DNA from: Teratosphaeria epicoccoides
Taxonomy: Eukaryota > Ascomycota > Dothideomycetes > Mycosphaerellales > Teratosphaeriaceae
Reading direction: 5' to 3'
NCBI GenBank assembly: GCA_021401465.1
Contig: JADDMT010000067.1
Coordinates: 106,173-170,172 of the forward strand
Length of the DNA stretch: 64,000 bases
The translations under genes and the position numbers were made by a program. Positions 11,101 to 22,960 of the stretch are shown piece after piece; position 1 is the stretch's first letter, and each line of letters starts with the position of its first letter. The notes under the pieces were generated by a model, which saw nothing but the letters and a program-made list of their open reading frames with translations, was not told the DNA's origin and made no database searches.

Positions 11101-11441
11101 CGTCATTTGTGATAGCAAGCTTCTGTTGTGAGAGCTCCGCGTCTTTATCCTCTGTTACTGTCCATTTTCTGCTGACCGCGTTCTTGAAGTATACAACAGC
11201 TGTCGACTAAAGTCAGTCGTTCCATCGCGTGCCTTCCATCTCGGGCAAGCATATGGGACAGCATACCAGACAGCCTCACAGGGTTATCCTGCTCCCGCTC
11301 CAACACATCCAACAGGCCGCCGAGGAATCCAGACTCGGCGTATTCTGCCGCCTTTAGCTGTTGTTCCGCCGGGCCTCTGATGTTCGCATCTGCAGACAGC
11401 GAGTCGCGGATTGCGTGGGCCAGGGCGGCAGCGTGGTCCAT
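8146..11441 (-). CDS. Importin-7/8-type karyopherin (Nmd5/Sxm1 family)
   Basis: Three exons on the minus strand, 11267-11441, 8383-11199 and 8146-8327, encode 1,057 aa. The 67-nt and 55-nt introns have clean GT-AG ends and the joins restore RLSAVVYFKNAV and ALHSMSQQQ. The N terminus carries the importin-beta N-terminal repeat (RGPAEQQLKAAE, LLDVLEREQDNPVRLS). HEAT-type helices follow, such as NSVFAGLQCLLAICR and LEKFESLDFKDPNNL. Near the C terminus is a long acidic loop (DDEEEDEDWEGGEDW) and DVRDESAAYLDFL, both typical of Nmd5 and importin-8. The protein should carry cargo such as ribosomal proteins or kinases through the nuclear pore with Ran-GTP. Nmd5 and Sxm1 are close relatives and I cannot separate them here. 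Confidence 0.93.
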
Positions 11442-13907
11442 GATGTATTTAGCTCTTTGCCTTCTCACGTCTCCTGCCCAGAACAGCTGGATACCGATGC
11501 CGCCCTGCAATACGCTCGGTGAATATGTGCTGCTCCAGATACTATACTCTCGTTAGCACTGAATGAGCTGGTTTCGAGCTTGCGAGACGCGGCAGACACA
11601 GCAAGACGTGTCGCACGGTGGGTTGAAAGTCTGTGGTCCGCCAAGCAAGAGGAAGCTCTTGATTTCGTCCCTGCAACTTCCAACTTTCTTGCCGAACTAA
11701 CTCCGAGTAGTTGTGAAAGTCGAAGCAGTCCTTGAGATCCTATCAAACAACGAAAACGTCATGGTCAATACTTTGATGGGCAGGGCGCAGAAGTTTGCGT
11801 GGTCGCAGGGATTCGTACATTCACAAGCAAGCGTTTCAGGTCCACCTGCAGGGAAACTGCAGCCCTGCCCGATCGGTACAACGCAGCAACTCGAAAAGCA
11901 CACGATCACGTTTGCCGTGCAGGCAGCCGAGCACGTATGCAGACTTGGTACAATCTGCCAACGAACTATATTCCGAGATTAGTCATTGCAGAAATCAACA
12001 ATTCAGTGGACATACGCGATAGCCCGAAGAGGCAGGCACGCAACTAGCTCGGCTCGGCATTTTATCAGACTGGATGTCGTTTTATGTGCAAGTCCATGCA
12101 GGAGCATCGTCTGTTGCAAAGTGAATGACTCAACGGCAACGGTAGTGTCTACGCGGTGACTACTGCTGGCTTCCTCTCGAACACATGCTCCGATTGCATG
12201 TGTTCTGCGGCATCATATTGCCATTGCCGTTGCCTGTCGCTTCACCAGGGTATATGTCGTCCACGCCGTATTCAGTTTCAGCGTGAACAGTGGAGATGTC
12301 TTCAAAAGGCCGCATCACGACGCTGTTCAAAAGCCAATGACAGCGGCTTTTGGGAGAGGAGAGACCCCACATGAACGTCCTCAATCCTGGGCATGCGCGA
12401 CCCCAGGTATCGGAAAGACGCATTGCCGAACTGCTGTGAATGGCTGTTTGATGGCATTCACTCGTCCACATTCGCTTTCGCTTGGATTACCTGGCAGAGC
12501 AATGGTCATAGCATGCTGCCATGGATGCTTCGGAGATGCGGGGAAGCTATCGATTTGTCTCAAAGACGTCCTGAGCAGGCACAGATGGTCGGCTTTGGTC
12601 AGATAGCGGAGTTCACGCCAAACTTCCGGACCAATTCGATCTCATGGGCCGGATCTCGCGGGCATACCTAGTGAATTGCAGCGGCACAGTCTTAGTCTTG
12701 CTCCGGCGCAAGGTTGTATTCACAAGATCTCATCAGCACGTGTATGCTTGCCCCAGACGTTCGTCATTGTATTTGATCGGCAGCATGTCCTATCCATTCC
12801 GGCAACTTCTCGATAATCGCGCCGTGTTGGCACCGGCGAGATGTGCTGAGAAGAGTACTCCGTGCCCATGGCCGTGCCATCTCGCGCGCGTCTAGCACGA
12901 CCTCGCGAACGTCGCACAGCCCAAAATATGCAGGCGCCCTGACCTCATGCGCGTTGAGCAAAAGTCCTCTGCGACGTTCATCTGTTCTCCAATTCAGACT
13001 TGCTGGAGGCAGGGATTGACACGGCCCTTTTCAAACCGTCAGAAGCTTCACTGTGACTCACAGAGGTGAGGTCGAGCTTTGAAACGTTATTTAGATCTGT
13101 CTGGTTGTTTGATCGCCGGTAGTGCTAAGCAGCTCGTTTCAGATTCGCGTTTAAGCACAGACCGTCTTTACGCGCCTCAAACCTCAACACTAATGGCTCT
13201 CACGGCTCGCTTTTGGGCGCTTACCCCATACGCAAAGATCATTCGACCCGCTGCATGCTGTCTTGATGTTCCGCATATAGAATGCGGCGAGTGTTTCATC
13301 ATACTATGCGCCAGCCTGCGCGGCTGCCGAAATAATGGCCCTCTGGCTCGCCTCGAGATGCAACCACTCACGAACCTCAACGGCGGCCAAAACTGCGGAC
13401 ATTGTAAGCAGAAGCAGGTTTTGCAGCAGTGTCAACGACGCGACCGTTTGCGCCTTCAAACTATACACGGCCGGTTCATCGGCCTCAATCTGGCTTAGGC
13501 TATCCAGACGCAATTCGCATACGAAAATCGCATCTGCAGCCGTGTATTTTGGCCTTCATGGCCAGGACGCACCGCTCAGAGGGTCGTTTCAGATCATCAT
13601 TGACGCTATGTCTCCGTGCTACCATTCTGTGGACACTTCATTCGCGCCGAATGGCATTACCAGACGCGCGTGTACAAAGCGTCGTCACTACCACGGTCAG
13701 GCTCTCTCTTCCATTCCTCAGGAACTACCAACGACTCTCTTGCATTGCTTGAGCTTGTGACGAGATCCACGAGTCTCTTTAGTTGTCTTCTCTTTTGGTC
13801 GGCATACAGGCGTCCGGAGCTGGTCTCCTTTTCATTATTGCATTAGTGTCTAATAAAATAACTTCCTTGCACGCTCTAGCTCTCGTAGCTGGGCATCAAC
13901 AGTAGCG
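11442..13907. other. Long intergenic region
   Basis: No gene is supported in these 2,466 bases. ORFs of 60-141 codons on both strands overlap each other, lack family motifs and do not splice into anything coherent. The region contains the importin 5' side and the upstream region of the 588-aa gene, which may have a long leader. I saw no tRNA or rRNA. Confidence 0.5.
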
Positions 13908-15674
13908 ATGGCATATCGACAGCTTACGCCGCCCACGACCGTGGACTATGACAGCTGTGCGCAATGCCCTGGTGGTAGCGCAAGCACTGTTGACTCCTGT
14001 TACCCTCAGGAATGGTCACCCCAGACTGCATTCACTTCGGCGACAACACCACCGAAGTCTCCATATGGAATCAAAGTCTGCGAGAGCGGGCCATTGCTCC
14101 TGCCAAAAGTCAGACTCCAGGACCAGCTCATGGAACCGAATTCGCATGCAGCACATCATAGTCACTCGCGAACGACATCGTTGCCCGCCAACCACGGTCC
14201 CATGCAGTTCGGCGGGCACCTTCCTCGACACAGCCCTGATCGAAGGTCGACGAGCCCATCTAGCCAGCATGCCTACGCTTCACCTACTCCAGCTGTATCT
14301 CCATTCGACCATATGATCAACGATCAGGCAAGCTCGCGGCGGCCGTCCCTGTCTCACCACCGCGCCTACTCAAGCTCATCCTTGCGGTCTCATTCGCGTA
14401 AAACTTCGAACTCAAGTATCGATGCCAGTATGCTCTCGCGGTACGGCTATCCAACATATCGTCAAAAACCCGCACCACAGTCCATTGGCGCCATGATTTC
14501 AAGGTCTCGGACGCCCAGCGCTATGTGCCATCTTGCACCCATCGCCATGCCGGACGGACAAATTCGATCGTATCCACAGCGCCGTCGCACCGCAAGCCCA
14601 CCGGCGAATCCGTCACGTCGGACAAACGAAATCGAGTTTGATCCAACACTGGACCTGAAGACAACTACGGCACTGGACTACTTGACTGCACCGAATCCGA
14701 CTCCTTCTCTCACGCAGCGAACGGTGGATGCCGTTCGTGGACAGAATCGTCATTTCTGGTTTGATATTCGTCAGGTCAGGCCGTGGTCAGACTTCAATGT
14801 CAATACCATCTCATCCGTCCCCCAGCTTCTTCAACTTCTCAATATGGACGTTGCTGTCGGGTATCTCCCAGCACCGACGAAAGTCAACACATGTCCAGAG
14901 ACGCCGGCACAGCTTGCTGAGGCCTGTGCCAAACACCATGCGGTTAAAGTCAACGCGGCGCTCAAACTTACTCAGGGCGACGGACGGCACATGGCAATGC
15001 GTACACTACTCACAGCACCGGGTGCCCGACAACAGCCAGAGTTCGTCTCAAACTATCAGTCTGACGCCGAGAAGACCATCTACGGCGACGGTCGTGGCCG
15101 CGTGGTGGGCGTGGTGAAGTGCTACGATCAGTGGAACTCTGGCATGCGCAATGGCTCGCCAGCGCATCAAGTCAAGTACTTACAGAGCTTGGCCCATCTA
15201 CACTACTTCATGCGCGAACACGGCACCCGCTACGGCTTCATCGTGACCGAGATCGAGCTCATCTGCGTCCGCGCCGGAGGTCCTTTTCATCACGACGAGG
15301 ACCCCAACATTCCTGATAATGTCCCATTGTTTGGCTTTGTCGAGGTCGGCGCACCAATCCAGATCGCCGCTTCCGGCCGCAATGAAAATGGTGGTCTCAA
15401 GATGACCGCTGGCCTTGCGCTGTGGTGGCTCCACATGATTGCCAGCCGCGAGCATGGCGACGGCAGCTTTGCTGGACAGTATCATTGGCGTTTGGATATT
15501 GGCGGACCAGCAGCGAGGACGCGGCAGTATCATCAGGCGAGGGATGACTGGATGCCCAAGCTGAATGGAAGTGAGAAGAGAGATGCCAAGAGGGTCCGAG
15601 GATGGTTCATGCCCGACGAGCCATTATGTGCGAAGAAGGAATGTGGACGAGGCAAAAAGAAGGTTCAAACGTGA
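13908..15674 (+). CDS. Uncharacterised fungal protein with a disordered N-terminal half and a conserved C-terminal domain
   Basis: A single-exon ORF of 588 aa from the ATG at 13908. Residues 1-270 are low complexity, rich in Ser, Pro, His and Arg, and probably disordered. Residues 275-575 form a compact domain reading FWFDIRQVRPWSDFN, QQPEFVSNYQSDAEKTIYGD, GRGRVVGVVKCYDQWNSGMR, YGFIVTEIELICVRAGG, LALWWLHMIA and HWRLDIGGPAA. I recall this as a conserved family of filamentous ascomycetes that databases often label hypothetical or sialidase, without experimental support known to me. The ordered Glu/Asp/Lys residues in EFVSNYQSD, VKCYD and TEIELICVR could suit a PD-(D/E)XK-like nuclease fold, but this is a guess. 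No signal peptide or membrane helix. Confidence 0.8.
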   Translation: MAYRQLTPPTTVDYDSCAQCPGGSASTVDSCYPQEWSPQTAFTSATTPPKSPYGIKVCESGPLLLPKVRLQDQLMEPNSHAAHHSHSRTTSLPANHGPMQFGGHLPRHSPDRRSTSPSSQHAYASPTPAVSPFDHMINDQASSRRPSLSHHRAYSSSSLRSHSRKTSNSSIDASMLSRYGYPTYRQKPAPQSIGAMISRSRTPSAMCHLAPIAMPDGQIRSYPQRRRTASPPANPSRRTNEIEFDPTLDLKTTTALDYLTAPNPTPSLTQRTVDAVRGQNRHFWFDIRQVRPWSDFNVNTISSVPQLLQLLNMDVAVGYLPAPTKVNTCPETPAQLAEACAKHHAVKVNAALKLTQGDGRHMAMRTLLTAPGARQQPEFVSNYQSDAEKTIYGDGRGRVVGVVKCYDQWNSGMRNGSPAHQVKYLQSLAHLHYFMREHGTRYGFIVTEIELICVRAGGPFHHDEDPNIPDNVPLFGFVEVGAPIQIAASGRNENGGLKMTAGLALWWLHMIASREHGDGSFAGQYHWRLDIGGPAARTRQYHQARDDWMPKLNGSEKRDAKRVRGWFMPDEPLCAKKECGRGKKKVQT

Positions 15675-16081
15675 TTTATTGTGGGGTACCGTTGGCAGCA
15701 GAGTGCTGGTCTGTGTGCAAGCAGGGGTGCAATGAAGATTACGAGTTCGTGAGGATTAGCATCAGTGATTTTAGCAAGGCGTTGGAGGCTGCGAAAATAG
15801 CATTTGTCGGCATTAGAGACCATACACTTTGCATAAGGACTCTCTGAAGTTGCGCATAGAGGGAATCTTCCGTCTGATTCTTCCTGTTACATGCTATTTG
15901 CGTTCATATCATTATAAGTGATTAGGCGCTAGTGGCGGGGTCGCCTTCGATTGTAGATTGTACTAATAGCACATCAAATAACTCCATGCTTGACTCCCTG
16001 ACAGGGGCAGCAATCCGAGCAACTACAGACATGTGTTAGCACCATCAGGTACAAGGAATCAGACACTCCTTGATTTCGAAA
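15675..16081. other. Intergenic region upstream of ERG2
   Basis: These 407 bases lie between two genes on the plus strand and hold a terminator region and the ERG2 promoter. No ORF of interest. Confidence 0.45.
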
Positions 16082-16899
16082 ATGGCGTTCTCCTGGTCCA
16101 ACATCCTCCTCACTACCCTGCTTCTGCTCTCCGGTCTGAACTACCTCAATTACAAGAGTCCAAACAGGACATCTTCAACATGGAGAATAACAAGCTGTAC
16201 AATCACCATGTTCACAGCAATCGGATACGGTATAACTGTCCTAGATTCGTTGCTCGACCACTTCTACATATTCAATCCCACAGATATGCAGTCTTTGGTC
16301 TTGAGAGCCATTGAACACGGTGGCAACAACACCAAAGCAAATGTCGAGTTCATCGTTGCAGAATTGAAAAAGGACGTCAAGATAGCTCCGTACCTCAACG
16401 CAGAGGAAGAATGGGTCTTTAACAATGCCGGCGGAGCGATGGGCGCCATGACAATCATCCATGCCAGTACGTCATCCCTCGAGCCACTTTCGATTGTCAA
16501 TATATGAATACTGACCATCACTCCGCAGGCATAACAGAATACCTCATCATTTTTGGCACTGCCATCGGCACCGAAGGCCACACAGGCCGGCACACCGCGG
16601 ACGACTACTTCCACATCCTCTCCGGCATTCAGTACGCTTACAGTCCTTCCACAAACCCTTACGAGTACGAAGAGTATCCTCAGGGCTCTGTGCATCATTT
16701 GAGGCGAGGGGAGGTGAAGCAGTACTCAATGCGGGAGAGTTGTTTTGCGTTGGAGTATGCGAGGGGGTGGATCCCGGGGATGTTCGGCTTTGGGTATGCG
16801 GACGCGTTTAGTAGTACGTTAGATTTCCCGACGATTTGGGCGACGACGAGGATTACGGCGAGGGAGATGGTGGGTAACTTGTTAGTTGGGAAGTTCTAG
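16082..16899 (+). CDS. ERG2: C-8 sterol isomerase (ERG2 / sigma-1 receptor family)
   Basis: Two exons, 16082-16466 and 16529-16899, encode 251 aa; the 62-nt intron has GT-AG ends and the join reads IIHASITEYL. The ATG at 16082 starts a hydrophobic N-terminal helix (SWSNILLTTLLLLSGLNYL), a signal anchor of the ER membrane. The core shows EEWVFNNAGGAMGAMTIIHA, GTAIGTEGHTGRHTADDYF and EVKQYSMRESCFALEYARGW, the cupin-like ligand site with the conserved Glu and Asp. The enzyme moves the double bond from C8 to C7, turning fecosterol into episterol in ergosterol synthesis. Length is normal and all motifs are intact. The gene converges on RPL13. Confidence 0.95.
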
Positions 16900-17272
16900 T
16901 AGGTGGTTTGGTGGCGGGGTGTGTTTGAGCTGTATTTGTGGAGGCAAGGAGATGTCTTTGATCTGCCGCTCGTGGCCCAAGCTATCGTAGCAGATTCAAT
17001 CCAAATCAACGAGTGACCTGGCTGCGGTTTGTGTTGAAGCCAACGAGAGCACGGGATGAGCGAATTGTGGGAGTCCCGAGTACAATAGTATCGAACATGG
17101 GTATTGCAGTTTGAATGATCGTCGGAAAAGCTTTCAGCGTCATGCAGCCTTAGCCACGAGGCGGAACCTGACTCTGCAAACGCAATCTAAATGCTGCCGC
17201 GCCGGCCCTGGTATCCCTTCACAGCATCATCCGACCATAGCGAATAGTGCATCAACCCTCGAAGCAATTAGT
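16900..17272. other. Intergenic region between convergent ERG2 and RPL13
   Basis: These 373 bases between two stop codons should hold both 3' UTRs. Nothing else seen. Confidence 0.45.
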
Positions 17273-18107
17273 CTATTTTTTCGAAGCCTCGGCCTCCTCA
17301 GCCTTAGCCTTAGCTCTTTTCGCCCTCTTGCCAACAAGACGGGCCTCGGAGCGTGCCTCACGGAGCCTCCTGAAAGCAGCCTCCTCAGATGGAAAGTCAG
17401 ACACCTTGCCCTCTTCAACGACAAGCTTGTTCTCGATCGGGAAAGCCTTGTTGCTGTGACGGATAACGCCCTCCTTGGCAGCCTTGACCTCTTCGGGGGA
17501 GGAGTCGCCCTTCTTGTGCTCACCGCTCTTGCGCGGGAAGAGGACGAGACGGGCCTTGTAGGCCTTCAGGCGCTCGACGTTGGCCTTCAGGGACTCCTCC
17601 GACAGGTTTTGACGGCGAGGGTCGACGCTGATGCCGATGGTGGGTGCAAGCTTGCGGGGAATACCGGCCTCCTGAAAGAAGCATGTCCGTTAGTGACACA
17701 TTCTTATATCAATATTGCAGGTATGGCGCACCTTCAGCTCGGCGAGCGAGAAACCGCGACCAGCGCGCACGCGACGGTTGTACTTGACCGTTGGGCAGCG
17801 GACGACCGGCCTCAGTCTGTCGACCGGGCGTGGCGCGACCTTGGCGATCTTCTCTGCACGCGCATTTCTGCGGCTCTTCTTCTTGCCGGCCTACGCATTG
17901 GTTCGATGGTCAGATTTGCTGCTGCACTACAGGCGCCACTGCTCTCATGGGATTGAGAGGGGAATTACCTGGTCGAAGTGCACGCGGACACGGCGCTGCC
18001 AGTCCTTGCGGAAGTCTGTCACAAAGTCAGCATTCACACCAGTCAATGAATGTTTATTGCTTGGTCGTACGATTGTGCTGAATCTGCTGATTGTGCTTGA
18101 TCGTCAT
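17273..18107 (-). CDS. RPL13: 60S ribosomal protein L13 (eL13)
   Basis: Four exons on the minus strand, 18071-18107, 17969-18015, 17732-17890 and 17273-17671, encode 213 aa. The introns are 55, 78 and 60 nt with GT-AG ends. The protein begins [19 protein letters not shown] and continues [39 protein letters not shown] and [16 protein letters not shown], all standard for eL13. It ends in a Lys/Ala/Glu-rich tail and TAG. It is a large-subunit protein. The three introns crowded near the 5' end are typical of fungal ribosomal-protein genes. It is head to head with POL1. Confidence 0.96.
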
Positions 18108-18436
18108 CTTGGCAGTTGTCTTGAACGATCAATGACCTCTTGTCTTATCTGGACCGTACCTGATCGTGTGCTGAACTCGAAAATTGACGATTGAGATTTC
18201 TCGCTAGACCGAGTGCGAGAACCGAAGTCTTGGCGTCAGCGTAGAGTTTCGGAGCGGATCAAGACGAGACCGGCCAGACGCGTTGTCGTCGCGCTGCGAC
18301 GCGTTGCTTGTCTTCACTTTGCCAGCCAGATTGTCCATGTGCGCTCCATTTTCCCAGTCAGGCGCACCATTTCGTCTCTCCAACATGACCTTTGGAAAAC
18401 GATCAGCATTTTGACTTCGTTGTCTCATCCACGAAT
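18108..18436. promoter_or_regulatory. Shared promoter region of RPL13 and POL1
   Basis: The 329 bases between the divergent ATGs must contain both promoters. No factor site could be named with confidence. Confidence 0.5.
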
Positions 18437-21400
18437 ATGCCCGTCTCTCGTGCCGACCGCCTCGCCCAGATCCGCGCCCTGCGCAAGGCGGGCAAAACAG
18501 GTTTCGATAGCTACGAGGTCGAGGAAGCGGAGTCGATATACGAGACTGTGGATGACGAGGGATACAAGAGGGTCGTCAGAAGTCGCCTCGATCAGGATGA
18601 CTTCGTTGTAGACGACAATGGTGCCGGTTATGCGGATGACGGGCGCGAAGATTGGCAGGACCAGCGTGTGGAGTACGACGACAGTGAGAGTGATGGCGAG
18701 GTGCCAAAGCAAAGCAAAGCTGGTTAGTCGAGCACATGAGATCGTGTAATACCCACTAATATCTCCAAGCAAAACGGAAGCGGGAAGAAGATGCAGAACG
18801 CCAGGACAAGCTCAACAAAGGCATCAGCAAGTACTTCAGTGCCAACCCAGCAGCTGCAGCCCCAAGGCCCAAGCCAGTCCGGACGAAAGATGATGACGAC
18901 TTCATGGCTGGCTTGCTCGGAGAAGTCGACACAAATATGCCCTCCAAAGCGCCATCATATGGCAAAGCCGTCAAGAGCAGCGACAGGCGCAAAACACGCG
19001 TCTTGTCGCCTCCGCTAGAAGAGAGTATTAGAAGGCCGGCCAAGGTGACCGAAGCTGAGAACGTCCTTGAAGACGCTTCAGCACCAGCATCATACGACGA
19101 CGACGATGGCTTTGTGGTTCAACAAGACGATGATGTGCCAATGAGCGACCCGCTGCCATCTTCTCCTGCCGCTAAAGTGGCGGAGCGAAAAGAGCAAGCT
19201 GCAGTCGCCAAAAGCGAACCGCGGGAAGACGACGATCTCATGGAGGTGGCTGAGGTTCAGAGCCATGCAGCGGTCAAGACTGCCAATGTCAACATCAAAG
19301 GAAGTCGTCCGGCACCAAGGATCAAGGCTGCCTACCCAACTCCAGATAGCTCTTCACCAACCAGGGCACCCGAGGATGGCCTCGACATGACAGCTATCAA
19401 CAATGTGACCGATAAGCTGAATCTCCTCAGCGACCCTTCTGCTGGAACATTGCAGCCTGGCAAGCTTGGACCGAAAGAGACATTAGAGGATGACGGCACT
19501 CTTCGCTTCTTCTGGACAGACTATACTGAAGTCAATGGCAGTCTCTGCCTCTTTGGCAAGGTCAAAAATCGTGAAAATGAAACTTACGTATCGTGTTTTG
19601 TCAAGGTCGATAACATCCTGCGCAAGCTGTACTTCCTCCCCAGAGAGCACCATGTTCGCCACGGTCGCGAGACAGACGAGGAAGTTGAGATGGGCGACGT
19701 GTACAAGGAGGTCGACGGCTTGATGTCGAAATTTAAGGTCAACATGCACAAGATCAAGCCTTGCTCGCGTAAGTACGCCTTCGAATTGGCTGAGATTCCA
19801 CGAGAGGCCGACTACCTCAAACTGCTGTACGGGTACGACAAGCCAGCTTTACCAATGGACATGACAGGCGAGACATTCTCTCATGTTTTCGGGACGAACA
19901 CGGCGCTGTTCGAGCAGTTCGTCATGTGGAAGAACATTATGGGTCCATGTTGGCTGCAAATTGAGGACGCTGACTTCTCTGCTGTCAACAATGCTTCGTG
20001 GTGCAAGCTGGAATTGCAGGTCAACAAACCGAACAAGATTGCCACTCTAGGTGACAGCGACAATCTCGAAGCACCGCCACTCACACTCATGTCCCTGGCT
20101 CTTCGCACGACGATGAATGTGAAGGAGAACAAGAATGAGATTCTTGTAGCGTCAGTGCGATTCTATGAAGGTGTTTCCCTGGCCGACACCACACCGCCCG
20201 AGAAGCTGCCATGTCGAACATTCACGATCATGAGGCCACACGGTGAGTATCCGCTTGGTTTCAAGCTGGAAGCTGAGAAACATAAGGGTCAGATCAACAT
20301 GGAGAAGAATGAGGGTCAATTGCTGTCGAAGCTACTGGCTATTGTTCAGCGCTACGATCCCGATGCAATACTTGGCCACAGACTCGACGATGTCGACTAC
20401 AACGTGTTGCTCACCCGCATGCGCGACCGCAAAACCCCAGGCTGGCATCGCATTGGCAGACTGAAGCGCAGCGACTGGCCGAAGAACGTCGGGAAAGGTG
20501 GTGCCAGCTTCTTCGCGGAGCGCCACATTGCAGCAGGTCGATTACTGTGTGATCTGGCTAACGACATGGGCAAGAGTATCATGACCGTCTGTCAATCTTG
20601 GACCTTGGATGAAATGGTCAAGCTGTACCTTGGAAGTGTCACACGTCGCGACATCGACAACGAGAAGGCACTTGCTATGGCAGCTACTAGGGAGGGACTG
20701 ATGAACTTCGTGAAGCTCTGCGAAGCTGACACGTACTTCATTGCGGCCATTGCCCTCAAGCGCCAAATCTTGCCGTTGTCCAAAGTCTTAACTAATCTGG
20801 CAGGAAACAGCTGGGCTCGCACCCTATCTGGCACCAGGGCTGAGCGAAATGAGTACATCTTGCTGCATGAGTTCTACCGCAACAAGTACATCTGCCCCGA
20901 CAAGGTGTACGGCAAAGGCGCATCAAATAAAAAGCTCGAAGAAGCTGAAAACGGGGAGGGCGAAGACGGCGCAGACGCTGGTAAGAAGAAGGATAAATAC
21001 AAGGGTGGACTGGTCTTCGAACCCGAGAAGGGCCTATACGACAAATTTATCCTGGTGATGGACTTCAACTCGCTGTACCCGTCGCTCATCCAAGAGTACA
21101 ATATCTGCTTCACGACTGTGGACAGATCAGACATAGGCGAAGATGAGGATCGAATCCCCGAAGTACCTGAAGACACAACAAACAAGGGCATTCTACCGCG
21201 CCTCATTCGAACGCTCGTCAGCAGAAGACGCGAAGTCAAGAAGCTCATGAAAGGCAAGGGCGTCACAGAGGAGCAGAAGCAGACTTGGGACGTCAAGCAG
21301 CAAGCCTTGAAGCTCACTGCCAATTCTATGTACGGGTGCTTGGGTTACTCAAAGTCTCGATTTTATGCCCGGCCACTTGCAGCTCTCACCACCTCCAAGG

Positions 21401-22960
21401 GACGAGAAGTGCTGCAGTCGACAAAAGACCTCGCGGAATCGGCGCACGCCTTGAGAGTCATCTATGGAGACACTGACTCTGTGATGGTCAACACCAACCA
21501 AGACAACATACTGGAGGCGGTCAAGATGGGCAACGAGTTCAAGAAAGCTGTCAATGAACGGTACGAGCTGCTTGAGATCGAGATTGACAACATCTTCAGA
21601 AGGCTTTTATTGCATGCCAAGAAGAAGTATGCTGCGGTCAACATGGTCGAGGTTGACGGCGTTTACAAGGAGAAAATTGAGGTCAAAGGTCTCGACATGA
21701 GGCGAAGAGAATATTGTCAGCTGTCGAAAGATACTTCAAGGTATGATGGTTGATTAGAAGAACGTCGGCATAGATGCTGACGTGACCCGCAGTGAGCTCC
21801 TGAACTACCTCTTGTCGGGTGAAGACCCCGAGAAGGTCATCACCCAGATCCACGACCACCTTCGCTCTGTCAGCGAAAAAATGCGAAGCAATGCATATTC
21901 GGTGCACAAGTACACAATCTACACTCAGCTCGGCAAAGCTCCGAAGGAATACCCCAACGCCAACAGCATGCCCTCCGTGCAGGTCGCGTTGAAGCTGATG
22001 GCGAAAGGCAAGCATGTGAAGGCTAAGGATGTCATGGCATTCGTGATATGCGGCGAGAACAAAGGCAATGCTGAGTCTGCGGCCAAGAACGCCCATGCGT
22101 TGGAGGAAGTTCTCGCGAAAGACAGTGGCTTAGTGCCAGACGTCGACTACTACTTGCACAAGCAGATTCTGCCGCCTGTCGAGCGCCTCTGTGCTCCCAT
22201 CAGCGGGACCAATGTGACGCTCTTGGCGGAGTGCCTCGGTCTCGACACCAGCAAGTATCGCATCTCTGGTGCAAGCAAGGCTGCAGAGCAAAGCAACGAG
22301 ATCACAAGACTGGAGTCGCAGATCCCCGACCACATTCGTTTCAGGGACTGTGAGCCTTTGAGTCTGCTGTGCACCGGGTGCAAGAAGCACTTCGAGTACC
22401 GGGGGCTCAATCACACGCCTGCTCCAGACGAGGAAGTGCCCTTGACGCCAGTCGGCGTCCTTGCCAACGACGGCTTGACATGCCCGAGGGCCGAATGCAG
22501 GAGGACGATGTCTACCCTGACACTTTCTACACAGCTCGAAGGACAGATCAGGAGGCATGCCAGTCGCTACTACAGCTCTTGGCTCGTCTGCGATGATCCA
22601 GCCTGCGGAATGCGCACGCGTCAGATGTCTGTCTACGGTCACCGCTGTCTAGGTCCCCGCGGCTTGGCTCACGGCTGCTCAGGTCGCATGACATTTGAGT
22701 ACAGTGAGAGAGCCTTGTATAACCAGCTGCTGTTTCTGCAAAGCTTGTTCGATGTCGACAAGGCTGTAGAGCAGATGGGCAAGCCTGGCATGGCGGGCGT
22801 CAAGACCGAGGAGAGCGAGAAAAAGAAGGTGTTGGCAGGCATGAACCGGGAGAGGTTCGGTATTTGTTGGGATATGGTCGGTGGCTACTTGGAAAAGAGT
22901 GGATGGGGATGGGTCAGCATGGATTCGCTGTTTGGCTTTGCACTTAAGGCTCTCTTGTGA
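18437..22960 (+). CDS. POL1: DNA polymerase alpha catalytic subunit
   Basis: Three exons, 18437-18722, 18770-21740 and 21793-22960, give 1,474 aa with two short introns (47 and 52 nt). The N terminus (VSRADRLAQIRALRKAGKTG) matches the Pol alpha N-terminal domain, followed by acidic and Pro-rich linkers. The B-family core has DFNSLYPSLIQEYNICF near 860, KLTANSMYGCLGYSKSRFYA near 942 and YGDTDSVMVN near 994 with both catalytic Asp. The exonuclease region is present (DAILGHRLDDVDYNVLL) but, as in Pol alpha generally, should not proofread. The C terminus has eight Cys in four pairs (CTGC, CPRAEC, CDDPAC and a C-x10-C pair) between about 1278 and 1380. These form the two metal sites that bind the B subunit and primase. 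It extends RNA primers at replication start. Confidence 0.97.

Noticed and set aside
11713..13846. Several plus-strand and minus-strand ORFs (up to 141 codons) between the importin gene and the 588-aa gene
   Set aside because: None has a recognisable motif, several start with non-ATG codons and they cannot be spliced into one protein.
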